Assembly (NCBI RefSeq): GCF_001428505.1
Contig: NZ_LMHU01000001.1
Coordinates: 1,691,813-1,755,812 of the forward strand
DNA length: 64,000 nt
Source of the DNA: Terrabacter sp. Root181
Lineage (GTDB): Bacteria; Actinomycetota; Actinomycetes; Actinomycetales; Dermatophilaceae
Direction of reading: 5' to 3'
The position numbers were made by a program, and so were the translations under genes. Positions 43,580 through 52,528 of this stretch are shown piece by piece (position 1 is the first letter of the stretch; each line of letters starts with the position of its first letter). The notes under the pieces were generated by a model. It made no database searches, was not told the origin of the DNA, and saw only the letters and a list, made by a program, of their open reading frames with translations.

Positions 43580-45025
43580 ATGGCAGGGACACTCGCCGAG
43601 AAGGTCTGGGACGCGCACGTCGTCCGTCGCGCCGAGGGGGAGCCCGACCTCCTCTACATCGACCTCCACCTCCTCCATGAGGTCACCAGCCCTCAGGCGT
43701 TCGACGGGCTGCGCCTCGCCGGCCGGCCCGTGCGTCGACCCGACCTCACGCTCGCGACCGAGGACCACAACGTCCCCACGACGCCCGGCCCGATCACCGA
43801 CCCCGTGTCGAAGATCCAGGTCGAGACGCTCCGTCGCAACTGCGAGGAGTTCGGTGTCCGCCTCTACCCCATGGGTGACGCCGACCAGGGCATCGTGCAC
43901 GTCGTCGGCCCCCAGCTCGGCCTGACGCAGCCGGGCATGACGGTCGTCTGCGGCGACAGCCACACCTCGACCCACGGCGCCTTCGGGGCGCTCGCCTTCG
44001 GCATCGGCACGTCCGAGGTGGAGCACGTGCTCGCCACCCAGACCCTGCCCCTCAAGCCCTTCAGGACGCTGGCCGTCAACGTGCGCGGCGCGCTGCCCGA
44101 GGGTGTCACGGCCAAGGACATCGTCCTGGCCGTCATCGCCAAGATCGGCACCGGCGGTGGCCAGGGCTACGTCATCGAGTACCGCGGCGACGCCATCGAG
44201 GCGCTGTCGATGGAGGCCCGGATGACGGTCTGCAACATGTCGATCGAGGCCGGCGCGCGCGCCGGGATGATCGCGCCCGACCAGACGACGTTCGACTACC
44301 TCCGGGGGCGCCCGCACGCCCCGACCGGCGCCGACTGGGACGCCGCGGTCGCCGAGTGGACCGCGCTGCGCACCGACGACGACGCCGTCTTCGACGCCGA
44401 GGTCGACCTCGACGCGTCCGCCCTGACCCCCTTCGTCACGTGGGGGACGAACCCGGGCCAGGGCCTGCCGCTCTCCGCCTCGGTGCCCGACCCCGAGGAG
44501 TTCGCCGACGAGAGCGACCGGCTCGCCGCAGCCAACGCCCTGGCCTACATGGGCCTCGAGCCGGGCACGCCGCTGCGCGACATCAAGGTCGACACGGTCT
44601 TCGTCGGCTCGTGCACCAACGGCCGCATCGAGGACCTCCGCGCAGCGGCCACCGTCGTCCAGGGCCACCGCGTCGCCGACGGAGTCCGCATGCTCGTGGT
44701 CCCCGGATCGGCCAAGGTGCGCCTGCAGGCCGAGTCCGAGGGTCTCGACAAGGTCTTCACCGAGGCCGGCGCCGAGTGGCGCCTCCCCGGCTGCTCGATG
44801 TGCCTCGGGATGAACCCCGACACCCTCGCCCCGGGCGAGCGCAGCGCCTCGACCTCCAACCGCAACTTCGAGGGGCGGCAGGGCAAGGGAGGCCGCACCC
44901 ACCTCGTCAGCCCGCTCGTCGCGGCCGCCACCGCGGTCCGGGGCACCCTGTCGAGCCCTGCCGACCTCGAGACCGCCGGCCGACCGCAGGGCGAGCTGGC
45001 ATCCGCCACCACCGGAGAGGCCTGA
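43580..45025 (+). CDS. leuC: 3-isopropylmalate dehydratase large subunit
   Basis: The aconitase-family subunit that isomerises 2- to 3-isopropylmalate with LeuD. The 481 residues include [11 protein letters not shown] at the start, [29 protein letters not shown] (near 130) with one cluster region, and the [4Fe-4S] cysteines in VGSCTNGR (near 345) and [10 protein letters not shown] (near 405). AGGGAAG precedes the ATG. leuD follows after 3 nt. Confidence 0.96.
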   Translation: MAGTLAEKVWDAHVVRRAEGEPDLLYIDLHLLHEVTSPQAFDGLRLAGRPVRRPDLTLATEDHNVPTTPGPITDPVSKIQVETLRRNCEEFGVRLYPMGDADQGIVHVVGPQLGLTQPGMTVVCGDSHTSTHGAFGALAFGIGTSEVEHVLATQTLPLKPFRTLAVNVRGALPEGVTAKDIVLAVIAKIGTGGGQGYVIEYRGDAIEALSMEARMTVCNMSIEAGARAGMIAPDQTTFDYLRGRPHAPTGADWDAAVAEWTALRTDDDAVFDAEVDLDASALTPFVTWGTNPGQGLPLSASVPDPEEFADESDRLAAANALAYMGLEPGTPLRDIKVDTVFVGSCTNGRIEDLRAAATVVQGHRVADGVRMLVVPGSAKVRLQAESEGLDKVFTEAGAEWRLPGCSMCLGMNPDTLAPGERSASTSNRNFEGRQGKGGRTHLVSPLVAAATAVRGTLSSPADLETAGRPQGELASATTGEA

Positions 45026-45028
45026 GCC

Positions 45029-45622
45029 ATGGACGCGTTCGAGACCCACACCGGCGTCGGTGTCCCGCTGCGACGCAGCAACGTCGACACCGACCAGATC
45101 ATCCCCGCCGAGTACCTCAAGCGCGTGACGCGCACGGGCTTCGAGGACGGGCTCTTCGCCGCCTGGCGCAAGGACGAGTCCTTCGTCCTCAACAACCCGG
45201 TGTACGCCGACGGCTCGGTCCTCGTGGCCGGTCCCGACTTCGGTACGGGGTCGAGCCGCGAGCACGCGGTGTGGGCCCTGATGAACTGGGGTTTCCGGGT
45301 CGTCATCAGCTCCCGCTTCGCCGACATCTTCCGGGGCAACAGCGGCAAGCAGGGCCTGCTCACCGCCATCGTGTCGCAGGACGACGTCGAGCTGATCTGG
45401 AAGTACCTCGAGAACAGTCCCGGTGCCGAGATCACGGTCGACCTCGTGGGCCGCACGGTCCACGCCGGCGAGATCGTGGCACCCTTCGAGATCGACGACT
45501 ACACCCGCTGGCGGCTGCTCGAGGGCCTCGACGACATCGGCCTGACCCTGCGACACGAGGATCTCGTCGCGGATTTCGAGTCGCACCGCCCGAGCCACAA
45601 GCCGGTCACCACCCCGGCCTGA
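45029..45622 (+). CDS. leuD: 3-isopropylmalate dehydratase small subunit
   Basis: The swivelling small subunit of isopropylmalate isomerase, 197 residues. [26 protein letters not shown] (near 18-43) and [15 protein letters not shown] (near 70) are family signatures. It is separated from leuC by 3 nt, so one operon. No terminator with a U-tract follows, but a 29-bp palindrome lies 42 nt downstream. Confidence 0.96.
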   Translation: MDAFETHTGVGVPLRRSNVDTDQIIPAEYLKRVTRTGFEDGLFAAWRKDESFVLNNPVYADGSVLVAGPDFGTGSSREHAVWALMNWGFRVVISSRFADIFRGNSGKQGLLTAIVSQDDVELIWKYLENSPGAEITVDLVGRTVHAGEIVAPFEIDDYTRWRLLEGLDDIGLTLRHEDLVADFESHRPSHKPVTTPA

Positions 45623-45663
45623 CGGGCGGCCTCGCCGGCGCCCCTGAGACGTGTGATGGTCCA

Positions 45664-45692
45664 CGGATCCCCTTGTCTGACAAGGGGATCCG
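45664..45692. other. 29-bp perfect palindrome after leuD
   Basis: CGGATCCCCTTGTC, a central T, then GACAAGGGGATCCG. No T-run follows on either strand. It could be a hairpin ending leuCD or a protein-binding site ahead of hup. Confidence 0.7.
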
Positions 45693-45908
45693 ATCCCATA
45701 TCCGGACGATTCGGGCGCCGTCCATGGCGTCCCCCAGGCCCTCAGGATCCGCTCAGAACCCGTCAAACTCCTTGCGACACAACGAAAAACCCACCGACCG
45801 GTGATGGACGTGCCTCGCGCAGCGGCCTAACGTCAGGAGGTAGCCGGACCGGTTCCGGACGCTCATCGTCGGGTCGCCTGACGCCGACAGTCCTCTGGAG
45901 GGGAAGAC

Positions 45909-46679
45909 GTGAACAAGGCAGAACTGATCGACGCGCTCGAGATCAAGCTCGGTAGCAAGAAGGTCGCATCCGACGCGCTGGAGGCGTTCCTCGACGTCGT
46001 CATCCGCGAGGTCGCCAAGGGTGGCAAGGTCGGCATCACCGGCTTCGGCACCTTCGAGCGGGCCGACCGCGCCGCGCGCACCGGCCGCAACCCGAAGACG
46101 GGGGCGACCGTGAGGATCAAGAAGACCCGCGTCCCCAAGTTCCGTTCGGGCACGAACTTCAAGGAGGTCGTGTCGGGCGCCAAGAAGCTGTCGAAGACCG
46201 AGTCGGCCGCCTCGCGCGCCTCCGCCGGAACCTCGGTGGCCGCGGCTCCGGCCACGAGGACGACGGCGAAGAAGACGGCGACCAAGGCCGCTCCGGCCAA
46301 GGCTGCGGTGAAGAAGACGACGACGAAGGCCGCTGCGACGAAGGCGGCCCCAGCCAAGCGCGCCACGGCGACCAAGGCCGCTCCGGCCAAGGCTGCGGTG
46401 AAGAAGACCACGACGAAGGCTGCTGCGACGAAGGCGGCCCCGGCCAAGCGCGCCACGGCGACCAAGGCCGCTCCGGCCAAGGCTGCGGTGAAGAAGACGA
46501 CGACGAAGGCTGCTGCGACGAAGGCGGCCCCGGCCAAGCGCGCCACGGCGACCAAGGCCGCTCCGGCCAAGGCAGCCGCGAAGAAGACGACGACCAAGGC
46601 CGCCGCAACCAGGACCACCGCCGCGAAGAAGACGACGACGGCCCGCAAGACGACCGCCCGGAAGACCGCCTCCAGGTGA
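45909..46679 (+). CDS. hup: HU-family nucleoid protein with Lys/Ala-rich tail (HupB-like)
   Basis: 256 residues. Residues 1-90 are a normal HU fold (MNKAELIDALEIKLG, VGITGFGTFERADRAARTGRNPKTG). Residues 100-256 are a histone H1-like tail of KAAPAK/KKTTTKAA units, as in mycobacterial HupB and other actinobacterial HU proteins, which help compact DNA. GTG 45909 has GGAGGGG upstream. The tail is encoded by three perfect-length 90-bp tandem repeats. Preceding GCCTAACGT (about 45826) may hold the -10. Confidence 0.93.
   Translation: MNKAELIDALEIKLGSKKVASDALEAFLDVVIREVAKGGKVGITGFGTFERADRAARTGRNPKTGATVRIKKTRVPKFRSGTNFKEVVSGAKKLSKTESAASRASAGTSVAAAPATRTTAKKTATKAAPAKAAVKKTTTKAAATKAAPAKRATATKAAPAKAAVKKTTTKAAATKAAPAKRATATKAAPAKAAVKKTTTKAAATKAAPAKRATATKAAPAKAAAKKTTTKAAATRTTAAKKTTTARKTTARKTASR
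46281..46600 (+). repeat. 90-bp tandem repeat inside hup
   Basis: Units begin with ACCAAGGCCGCT at 46281, 46371, 46461 and (partial) 46551, exactly 90 bp apart, differing at a few third positions. Each encodes 30 residues of the Lys/Ala tail. Confidence 0.92.
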
Positions 46680-46687
46680 GGCCGTGC

Positions 46688-46757
46688 GGCGCCCGGGGTC
46701 CGGGCGCCGCCGAACGTGACGTGGGTCCGGCCGGTCACGGCCGGGCCCACGTCACGT
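46688..46757. terminator. Two hairpins between convergent hup and cofC
   Basis: First hairpin: GGCGCCCGG, GGT, CCGGGCGCC (46688-46708). Second hairpin: ACGTGACGTGGG-T-CCGGCC pairs with GGCCGG-G-CCCACGTCACGT over a GGTCAC loop (46714-46757), 19 pairs including one G-U. Probably bidirectional termination. Confidence 0.8.
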
Positions 46758-46758
46758 G

Positions 46759-47628
46759 TCAGCGGATGGGCTGCCCCGGGCCGACGCCCACGATGTGCAG
46801 GGCCACGACGTGGTCGTCGACGACCTCGACCGTGAGGCGCTGACCGAGACGCAGCAGGCGCAGGCCGCTCCCGTCGAACGCCGGTGCCTCGAACGGCAGC
46901 TCGACGCCGTCGTCGCGCAGCAGGCTGCCGGTGCGGGTCTCGGGGTCGAAGCGGTGGACGGTGGCCTGCATGCTCCTGATCCAACCAGATGCCCGGTGCT
47001 CGAGGACGCTCCGAGTGGCCGGCCCCAGCCCGAGCCGGCGCGCCCGCGACAGGCTCCGGGCGTCGTCGACGTCGGTGCGCAGGCGGGGGAGGGGCAGCTC
47101 GAGGCGCACCGCCCCGTCGGCCTCGTGACGAGCGGCGCTGTCGGTCCCGAACCGCGGGGTGAAGCCACGGCCGCAGCGCAGCACCGTCCCCGTCCCGTCT
47201 GCATCGGGGACGAACGACTCGTCGGCGCGCCCCGCGACCTCGAGGGCCGCCCGCAGTGATGCCGCGTCGAGCGACGGGACGTCGCCGAGCAGGGCGGCCA
47301 CGCGAGCACCCGGCCCGGCCTGCCGCATTCCGGCGGACACGGCGTCGTTGAGCCCGCTGCCCGGGTCCGCGACGACGTGCACCCCACGCGTACGCCAGCG
47401 GTCCGCGAGGACCGCGTCGCTCGTGACGAGCACGAGGTGGTCGGGACCGACCGCCTCGAGGGCTGCGGCGAGGGTGTCCGACGCGATGGCGGCACTGAGG
47501 TCGGCGCGGTCCGAGCCGACGGCGCGGGCCAGGCGCGACTTGCCGTGGCTCGTGTCCTTGACGGGGACGACGACGTGCCAGTCGGTGGCCGGCGCGGCCG
47601 GGGGGCGCGGGTGGGAGGAGGTCGTCAT
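46759..47628 (-). CDS. cofC: 2-phospho-L-lactate guanylyltransferase (CofC/FbiD) fused to a small OB/cold-shock-like domain
   Basis: 289 residues. Residues 1-218 form a CofC/FbiD nucleotidyltransferase for F420 synthesis: WHVVVPVKDTSHGKSRLA near 18, DPGSGLNDAV near 85, LLGDVPSLD near 110. Residues 220-289 (MQATVHRFDPETRTGSLLRDDG to the end) look like a cold-shock/OB-type domain that occurs in relatives as a separate small protein. The linker ASGWIRS contains an AGGAG sequence right before the internal ATG at 46971, as if two adjacent genes were joined by loss of a stop. ATG 47628 is the start. Confidence 0.85.
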   Translation of the reverse strand: MTTSSHPRPPAAPATDWHVVVPVKDTSHGKSRLARAVGSDRADLSAAIASDTLAAALEAVGPDHLVLVTSDAVLADRWRTRGVHVVADPGSGLNDAVSAGMRQAGPGARVAALLGDVPSLDAASLRAALEVAGRADESFVPDADGTGTVLRCGRGFTPRFGTDSAARHEADGAVRLELPLPRLRTDVDDARSLSRARRLGLGPATRSVLEHRASGWIRSMQATVHRFDPETRTGSLLRDDGVELPFEAPAFDGSGLRLLRLGQRLTVEVVDDHVVALHIVGVGPGQPIR

Positions 47629-47742
47629 GCTGGCGATATCGTCCCACTCGCCGCCTCGCTGCTCGACACCGCGCCGTGAGGTGGACAAGATGAAGCCCAG
47701 CCACGCCGACCAGCGTGCGCACGACGAGGAGGACGTGACAAC

Positions 47743-48543
47743 GTGACAGCCGGCGCACCCAAGAGGCGGTTGCCGTTGGCCTACCGGCTCCTGGCCATCC
47801 TGCTCCGGCCGCTGCTGATGCGGATCACCAAGCGCGACTGGCGCGGGCTCGAGAATATCCCGGCCGAAGGGGGCTTCGTCGTCTCGACGAACCACATCTC
47901 CTACGCCGACCCGCTCGTCTTCGCGCACTTCATGTTCGACAGCGGGCGCGAGGCCTACTTCCTCGGCAAGGACAGCCTCTTCGCCATCCCCGTCGTCGGC
48001 TGGCTCCTCAAGAAGTGCGGCCAGATTCCCGTCTACCGCAACTCGGCCGCGGCGGCCGGCGCCTACCGGGCCGCCGTCGACGGCGTGCGTGCCGGCAAGG
48101 CGCTCGGCATCTTCCCCGAGGGCACCATCACGCGCGACCCCGACCTGTGGCCGATGCGCGGCAAGACCGGGGCCGCCCGCGTGGCGCTCGAGACGCGCTG
48201 CCCGCTCGTGCCGGTGGCCCAGTGGGGCGCCCAGGAGATCCTGTCGCCCTACGGCCACAAGCCCTCACTCTTCCCACGCAAGACGATGATGATGTACGCC
48301 GGTCCGCCCGTCGACCTGTCCGACCTCTACGACCGCCCCATCGACGCCTTGGTGCTGCGCGAGGCCACCGACCGGCTCATGGACCGCATCACCGAGCTGC
48401 TCGAGGTGCTCCGGGACGAGAAGCGTCCGACCGAGCGCTTCGACCCGCGCAGCCACGGCGTCCCCGAGATCGGTGACCCGCTCAAGCACCACGAGATCGG
48501 GCGGGCCAAGCGTCACCGTGGCGGCGACGGGAGCCCGTCGTGA
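47743..48543 (+). CDS. plsC: 1-acyl-sn-glycerol-3-phosphate acyltransferase
   Basis: A 266-residue membrane-associated acyltransferase for phospholipid synthesis. NHISYADP (HX4D motif, near 47), the GKDSLFAIPVVGWLLKKCGQIPVYR segment near 75 and FPEGTITRD near 125 are the acyltransferase blocks. The C-terminus is a basic soluble tail. The GTG start has AGGAGG about 10 nt upstream. Its stop overlaps gpsA (GTGA), so lipid-precursor genes are coupled. Confidence 0.92.
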   Translation: MTAGAPKRRLPLAYRLLAILLRPLLMRITKRDWRGLENIPAEGGFVVSTNHISYADPLVFAHFMFDSGREAYFLGKDSLFAIPVVGWLLKKCGQIPVYRNSAAAAGAYRAAVDGVRAGKALGIFPEGTITRDPDLWPMRGKTGAARVALETRCPLVPVAQWGAQEILSPYGHKPSLFPRKTMMMYAGPPVDLSDLYDRPIDALVLREATDRLMDRITELLEVLRDEKRPTERFDPRSHGVPEIGDPLKHHEIGRAKRHRGGDGSPS

Positions 48544-49541
48544 CGACGCGCGTCGCCGTCATGGGCAGTGGCAACTGGGGGACGGCCTTCGGCATGATCC
48601 TCGCCGACGCCGGGTGCGACGTCTCGATGTGGGCCCGTCGCGGCGAGGTCGCCGACGCGATCAACGCCGGCCGCAACGAGGCCTACCTGCCCGAGCTCGA
48701 GCTGCCGTCGGCGGTCCGCGCCACCGTCGACCCCGGGCAGGCCCTGCACCGGGCCGACGTCGTCGTCCTGGCCGTACCGTCGCAGACGCTGCGCGACAAC
48801 CTGACCCAGTGGGGCGGCTCCATCCCCGCCGACGCCCCGGTCGTGTCGCTCATGAAGGGCGTCGAGCTCGGGACGACGATGCGGATGAGCCAGGTCATCG
48901 CCGAGGCCGCCGACATCGGGACCGACCGCATCGTCGTCGTGTCCGGCCCCAACCTCGCGCCCGAGATCGCCCGTCGCCAGCCGGCCGCGGGCGTCGTCGC
49001 GTGTCGTGACATGGCGACAGCCGAGCGCGTCGCCAGCGCCTGCGCGACGCCGTGGTTCCGGCCCTACACCGATACCGACGTCATCGGCGCCGAGGTGTGC
49101 GGGGCGACGAAGAACGTCGTCGCCCTCGCGTCCGGCATGGCCGAGGGGATGGGCTTCGGCGACAACACGAAGGCCACGATCATCACGCGCGGCCTCGCCG
49201 AGACCACGCGCCTCGGCCTTGCCCTCGGCGCGCACCCACAGACCTTCATGGGCCTCGCCGGCGTCGGCGACCTCATCGCCACGTGCATGTCGCCGCTCTC
49301 GCGCAACCACAGCTTCGGCGTCCGTCTCGGGCGCGGCATGACCGTCGCCGAGGCGACCGCCGAGCTGCGCACGACCACCGAGGGCGTGAAGTCGTGCGAG
49401 TCGATCCTCACGCTCGCCGAGCAGCACGACGTCGACATGCCGATCTGCGAGCAGGTCGTCGCCGTCATCCGCGACGGGCACTCGGCGAGCGAGGTCGGGC
49501 CGCGCCTCATGTCACGCGACCTCAAGGCCGAGAAGCACTGA
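48540..49541 (+). CDS. gpsA: Glycerol-3-phosphate dehydrogenase [NAD(P)+]
   Basis: Reduces dihydroxyacetone phosphate to sn-glycerol 3-phosphate for phospholipids. 333 residues with the Rossmann motif VMGSGNWGTAFG (near 7), KGVELGT near 105, VSGPNLAPEIARRQPAA near 135 and the C-terminal catalytic AGVGDLIATCMSPLSRNHSFG near 240. The GTG start overlaps plsC. Confidence 0.96.
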   Translation: MTTRVAVMGSGNWGTAFGMILADAGCDVSMWARRGEVADAINAGRNEAYLPELELPSAVRATVDPGQALHRADVVVLAVPSQTLRDNLTQWGGSIPADAPVVSLMKGVELGTTMRMSQVIAEAADIGTDRIVVVSGPNLAPEIARRQPAAGVVACRDMATAERVASACATPWFRPYTDTDVIGAEVCGATKNVVALASGMAEGMGFGDNTKATIITRGLAETTRLGLALGAHPQTFMGLAGVGDLIATCMSPLSRNHSFGVRLGRGMTVAEATAELRTTTEGVKSCESILTLAEQHDVDMPICEQVVAVIRDGHSASEVGPRLMSRDLKAEKH

Positions 49542-49719
49542 GGCCGTATGCCGTCCGGCCCGTCCGCGGGGTCCGTGGCCAGTGCGTCCGCCGTGCCGCG
49601 GCCGACCGACGACCGTTGGTGGGCGGCATACCCCATCTGTCGGCGGGTCGGGCGGCGTGTCGTGGCTCCTTTGCGACCGAGGGTCGTCGGTCGGGGCCTG
49701 ACCACGATGACCCCGCGGG

Positions 49720-50805
49720 TCAGGCGCGGTCCAGCGCCTGGGACAGGTCGGCCCACAGGTCGTCGACGTGCTCGATGCCCACCGAGAGCCGGAGCAGGTT
49801 GACGGGGACCTGCTCGGACTCGGAGGGGTGACGGCGGCGGCGCTCGAGCTGCGACTCGACGCCGCCGAGACTCGTCGCGTGCAGCCAGAGACGCGTCGAG
49901 GCGCAGACGCGCTCGGCGGCGTCCGCCCCGCCCACCACGTCGATCGAGACCATCGCCCCCGACCCGGGGTAGCGGACGCGTTCGACGGACGGGTGTCCCT
50001 CGAGGCGACGGGCGAGCTCGGCTGCGCTGGTGCACGCCCGCTCGAAGCGCACCGACAGCGTCCGCAGGCCACGCAGCGCGAGGAAGACCTCCATCGGCCC
50101 GGCGATCGCCCCGTGCAGGGTGCGATGGCGACGCAGGCGTTCGCCGATCCCGGCGCCCCGCTCGGTGTCGGCGACGACGGTCGCGCCGAGCACGACGTCG
50201 CTGTGGCCCGAGAGGTACTTCGTCACGGAGTGCACGACGACGTCGGCGCCGAGCGAGAGCGGCCGGCACAGCAGGGGGGTCGAGAGCGTGTTGTCGACGA
50301 CGCTCGTCACGCCGAGGTCGCGCGCACGGGCGAGGACGACGTCGAGCTCGGTGACGTCCATGAGCGGGTTCGTCGGCGACTCGAGCCAGAGGAGGTCGGC
50401 CGTCTCGAGGGCGGCGAGGAAGCCGGCCGTGTCGGTGGCGTGGACCCGCACGACCGAGCCGCCGGCCTTCTCGTGCGCCACGAGCAGGTCGCCGGTGCCG
50501 TTGTACGTCGTGTCGGGGGCGACGACCGTGCCGCCGGGAGCCACGAGGGAGAGCGCCGCCGAGATGGCTCCCATGCCGGACGCGTGCACGAGGGCGTGGC
50601 CACCCTCCAGCCCGCCCAGGGCCTGCTCGAACGCGGTCCACGTCGGGTTGCCCGAGCGGGCGTAGTTGACGGGGCCGTCCGCGGCATACGTCGACGTCAG
50701 CTCGACGGCGACGTTCGCGGGCGAGCCGGGGGAGCGCTCGGGGCGTCCCGACGCCACGAGGAAGGTGTCGACGTGCAGGTGCTGCGATTCCGCTTCGGTG
50801 CCCAC
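49720..50805 (-). CDS. Cys/Met metabolism PLP-dependent enzyme (cystathionine gamma-synthase/lyase type)
   Basis: 361 residues, a compact trans-sulfuration enzyme. NYARSGNPTWTAFEQALGGLEGG near 45, HASGMGAISAALSL near 75, WLESPTNPLMDV near 133, and the PLP-lysine SVTKYLSGHSDVV near 188 are clear. Whether it makes or cleaves cystathionine cannot be settled from sequence. GTG 50805 has TACCCT 6 nt upstream, so a leaderless mRNA is likely; an in-frame upstream extension covers the divergent ddl gene and is rejected. Confidence 0.88.
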   Translation of the reverse strand: MGTEAESQHLHVDTFLVASGRPERSPGSPANVAVELTSTYAADGPVNYARSGNPTWTAFEQALGGLEGGHALVHASGMGAISAALSLVAPGGTVVAPDTTYNGTGDLLVAHEKAGGSVVRVHATDTAGFLAALETADLLWLESPTNPLMDVTELDVVLARARDLGVTSVVDNTLSTPLLCRPLSLGADVVVHSVTKYLSGHSDVVLGATVVADTERGAGIGERLRRHRTLHGAIAGPMEVFLALRGLRTLSVRFERACTSAAELARRLEGHPSVERVRYPGSGAMVSIDVVGGADAAERVCASTRLWLHATSLGGVESQLERRRRHPSESEQVPVNLLRLSVGIEHVDDLWADLSQALDRA

Positions 50806-50811
50806 GCCCTC

Positions 50812-50817
50812 AGGGTA
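50812..50817 (-). promoter_or_regulatory. -10 box of leaderless trans-sulfuration gene
   Basis: Minus-strand TACCCT ends 6 nt before the GTG at 50805. Confidence 0.5.
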
Positions 50818-50840
50818 CGAGCGGCCCCCACGGTCTTCGA

Positions 50841-50846
50841 TAGAGT
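50841..50846 (+). promoter_or_regulatory. -10 box of ddl
   Basis: TAGAGT ends 8 nt before the ATG at 50855, with no ribosome-binding site. It is divergent from the trans-sulfuration promoter only 24 bp away. Confidence 0.5.
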
Positions 50847-50854
50847 CTCGTCTG

Positions 50855-51991
50855 ATGACCACGGACCAGCCCCAGCCCGACCTGCCGAGCCGCCCCCGCG
50901 TCGCCATCGTCTTCGGAGGACGCTCCTCTGAGCACGCGGTCTCCTGCGCCACCGCCGCCGGGGTGCTGCGCGCCATCGACCGCGGCAAGTACGACATCAT
51001 CCCGATCGGCATCTCCCGCGACGGGCAGTGGGTCCTCGCCGCCGACGAGCCCAGCCGCTTCGAGCTGACGGCGGGCCGCACGCCCGAGGTCGAGCCGAGC
51101 GCCGCCCACGTCGTCCTGCCGCTCTCGACGCGCGAGAGCTCGCTCACCTCGCTCGAGGCCGGCCGGCCGCCGCAGGAGCTCGGCCAGGTCGACGTCGTCT
51201 TCCCCCTGCTGCACGGACCCTTCGGCGAGGACGGCACGCTCCAGGGCTTCCTCGAGCTCTCGGACGTCCGCTACGTCGGCTCCGGCGTCTTCGCCTCGGC
51301 CGCGGGCATGGACAAGCACTACATGAAGGTCGTCTTCGCCGGCCACGGACTGCCCGTCGGGCCGTATGCCGTCATCACCGACCGCGCGTGGCGCACCGAC
51401 CCCGCTGCCGCCATGGACGCCTGTGCCGGACTGAGCTACCCGCTCTTCGTCAAGCCCGCCCGCGCCGGCTCGTCGATGGGCATCACCCGCGTCGACGACC
51501 CCGCCGACCTCGAGGCCGCCATCGAGGTCGCGCGTGAGCACGACCCCAAGGTCCTCGTCGAGGCCGGCATCGCCGGCCGCGAGATCGAGTGCGCGGTCCT
51601 CGAGGGCCACGGCACCGCCGGGCCGCGCACCTCCGAGGTGGGCGAGGTCGCGGTGCACGACAACCACGGTTTCTACGACTTCGAGGCGAAGTACCTCGCC
51701 GAGGCCGACGTCGACCTCTCGTGTCCCGCCGACGTGCCGGAGCAGATCTCCAAGGAGGTCAGGCGGCTCGCCGCGGAGGCCTTCGAGGCGCTCGGCTGCG
51801 AGGGCCTCGCGCGCGTCGACTGCTTCTACACCGACGAAGGCCGGGTCCTCGTCAACGAGATCAACACGATGCCGGGCTTCACGCCGCACTCGATGTACCC
51901 GCGGATGTGGGCGGCCTCGGGCCTCGACTACCCCGACCTCATCGACGAGCTCATCGCGCTCGCGCTCGAGCGTCGCACCGGCCTGCGCTGA
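50855..51991 (+). CDS. ddl: D-alanine--D-alanine ligase
   Basis: An ATP-grasp ligase making D-Ala-D-Ala for peptidoglycan. 378 residues: VAIVFGGRSSEHAVS (near 17), LLHGPFGEDGTLQGFLEL (near 118), YPLFVKPARAGSSMGITRV (near 197), ALGCEGLARVDCFYTDEGRVLVNEINTMPGFTPHSMYP (near 310-345). The ATG is chosen from the leaderless promoter and the family start. A stretch of TGAACCCGCTC repeats follows the stop. Confidence 0.95.
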   Translation: MTTDQPQPDLPSRPRVAIVFGGRSSEHAVSCATAAGVLRAIDRGKYDIIPIGISRDGQWVLAADEPSRFELTAGRTPEVEPSAAHVVLPLSTRESSLTSLEAGRPPQELGQVDVVFPLLHGPFGEDGTLQGFLELSDVRYVGSGVFASAAGMDKHYMKVVFAGHGLPVGPYAVITDRAWRTDPAAAMDACAGLSYPLFVKPARAGSSMGITRVDDPADLEAAIEVAREHDPKVLVEAGIAGREIECAVLEGHGTAGPRTSEVGEVAVHDNHGFYDFEAKYLAEADVDLSCPADVPEQISKEVRRLAAEAFEALGCEGLARVDCFYTDEGRVLVNEINTMPGFTPHSMYPRMWAASGLDYPDLIDELIALALERRTGLR

Positions 51992-52071
51992 ACCCGCTCT
52001 GAACCCGCTCTGACCCCGCGCCGACCCGGTGGACCGCGCTGACCGCGGGACGGGCCACACGGCATACGGCC

Positions 52072-52467
52072 TCAGGAACAGTGGCGCCCGTTGGCGGGGA
52101 GGGTCTTCGCGACCTCGGTGAAGGCCGGCAGGAGCAGCGGCACCGCGCCGTAGGCGCCGGGCGCCAGCACCTCGATGGCCGGGTCGCGGCCGTAGGTCGT
52201 CGCGGCGGACCCGTCGGTGAGCGGGCGCACGACCCAGTCGACGCCGTCGACGGTGACGCAGTCGTCGGTGGTCGGCCCGAGCGGGTCGAGGCCGCAACGG
52301 GCGATGATCGCCGGGTCGCCCCACGCGGCCGCCGAGCCGTCGTCGGGCTCTGTCGGGACCCGCGCGTGGCCGCTGACCTCACCCGGCCACGCCGCCGACG
52401 CGCACACCGGTGCCGACGCCTGGGGCGCCAGGGCCACCTCGGGGGCGCGGTTGCACGCAGACAGCAC
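52072..52467 (-). CDS. DUF3515 lipoprotein
   Basis: At least 131 residues. SAPVCASAAWP, DGSAAAWGDPAIIARCGLDPLGPTTDDCV and GVDWVVRPLTDG are the DUF3515 pattern with conserved cysteines. The first ATG/GTG/TTG in frame (52467) falls at LSAC, the lipobox itself. The codons before it read LTTAALIGAAVV, a clear signal-peptide core, so translation must start further upstream, perhaps at CTG 52518. Function unknown; the usual neighbours are ddl, a RAM-domain protein and thiL. Confidence 0.8.
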   Translation of the reverse strand: MLSACNRAPEVALAPQASAPVCASAAWPGEVSGHARVPTEPDDGSAAAWGDPAIIARCGLDPLGPTTDDCVTVDGVDWVVRPLTDGSAATTYGRDPAIEVLAPGAYGAVPLLLPAFTEVAKTLPANGRHCS

Positions 52468-52528
52468 GACGGCGGCGCCGATGAGCGCCGCCGTCGTGAG
52501 GTGCGGGTGTCCGGTCAGGGGGCCGGCC

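Noticed and set aside
43256-45766. 836-codon minus-strand frame over leuC-leuD
   Set aside because: Antisense to two conserved enzymes; no motif is visible.
46281-46600. Regularly spaced repeats resembling a CRISPR array
   Set aside because: The units are contiguous 90-bp copies within an open frame, without spacers, and encode the HU tail.
49600-49700. Distant inverted repeat GACCGACGACC ... GGTCGTCGGTC between gpsA and the convergent trans-sulfuration gene
   Set aside because: The loop would be about 70 nt; it may help termination, but I could not define a compact terminator.
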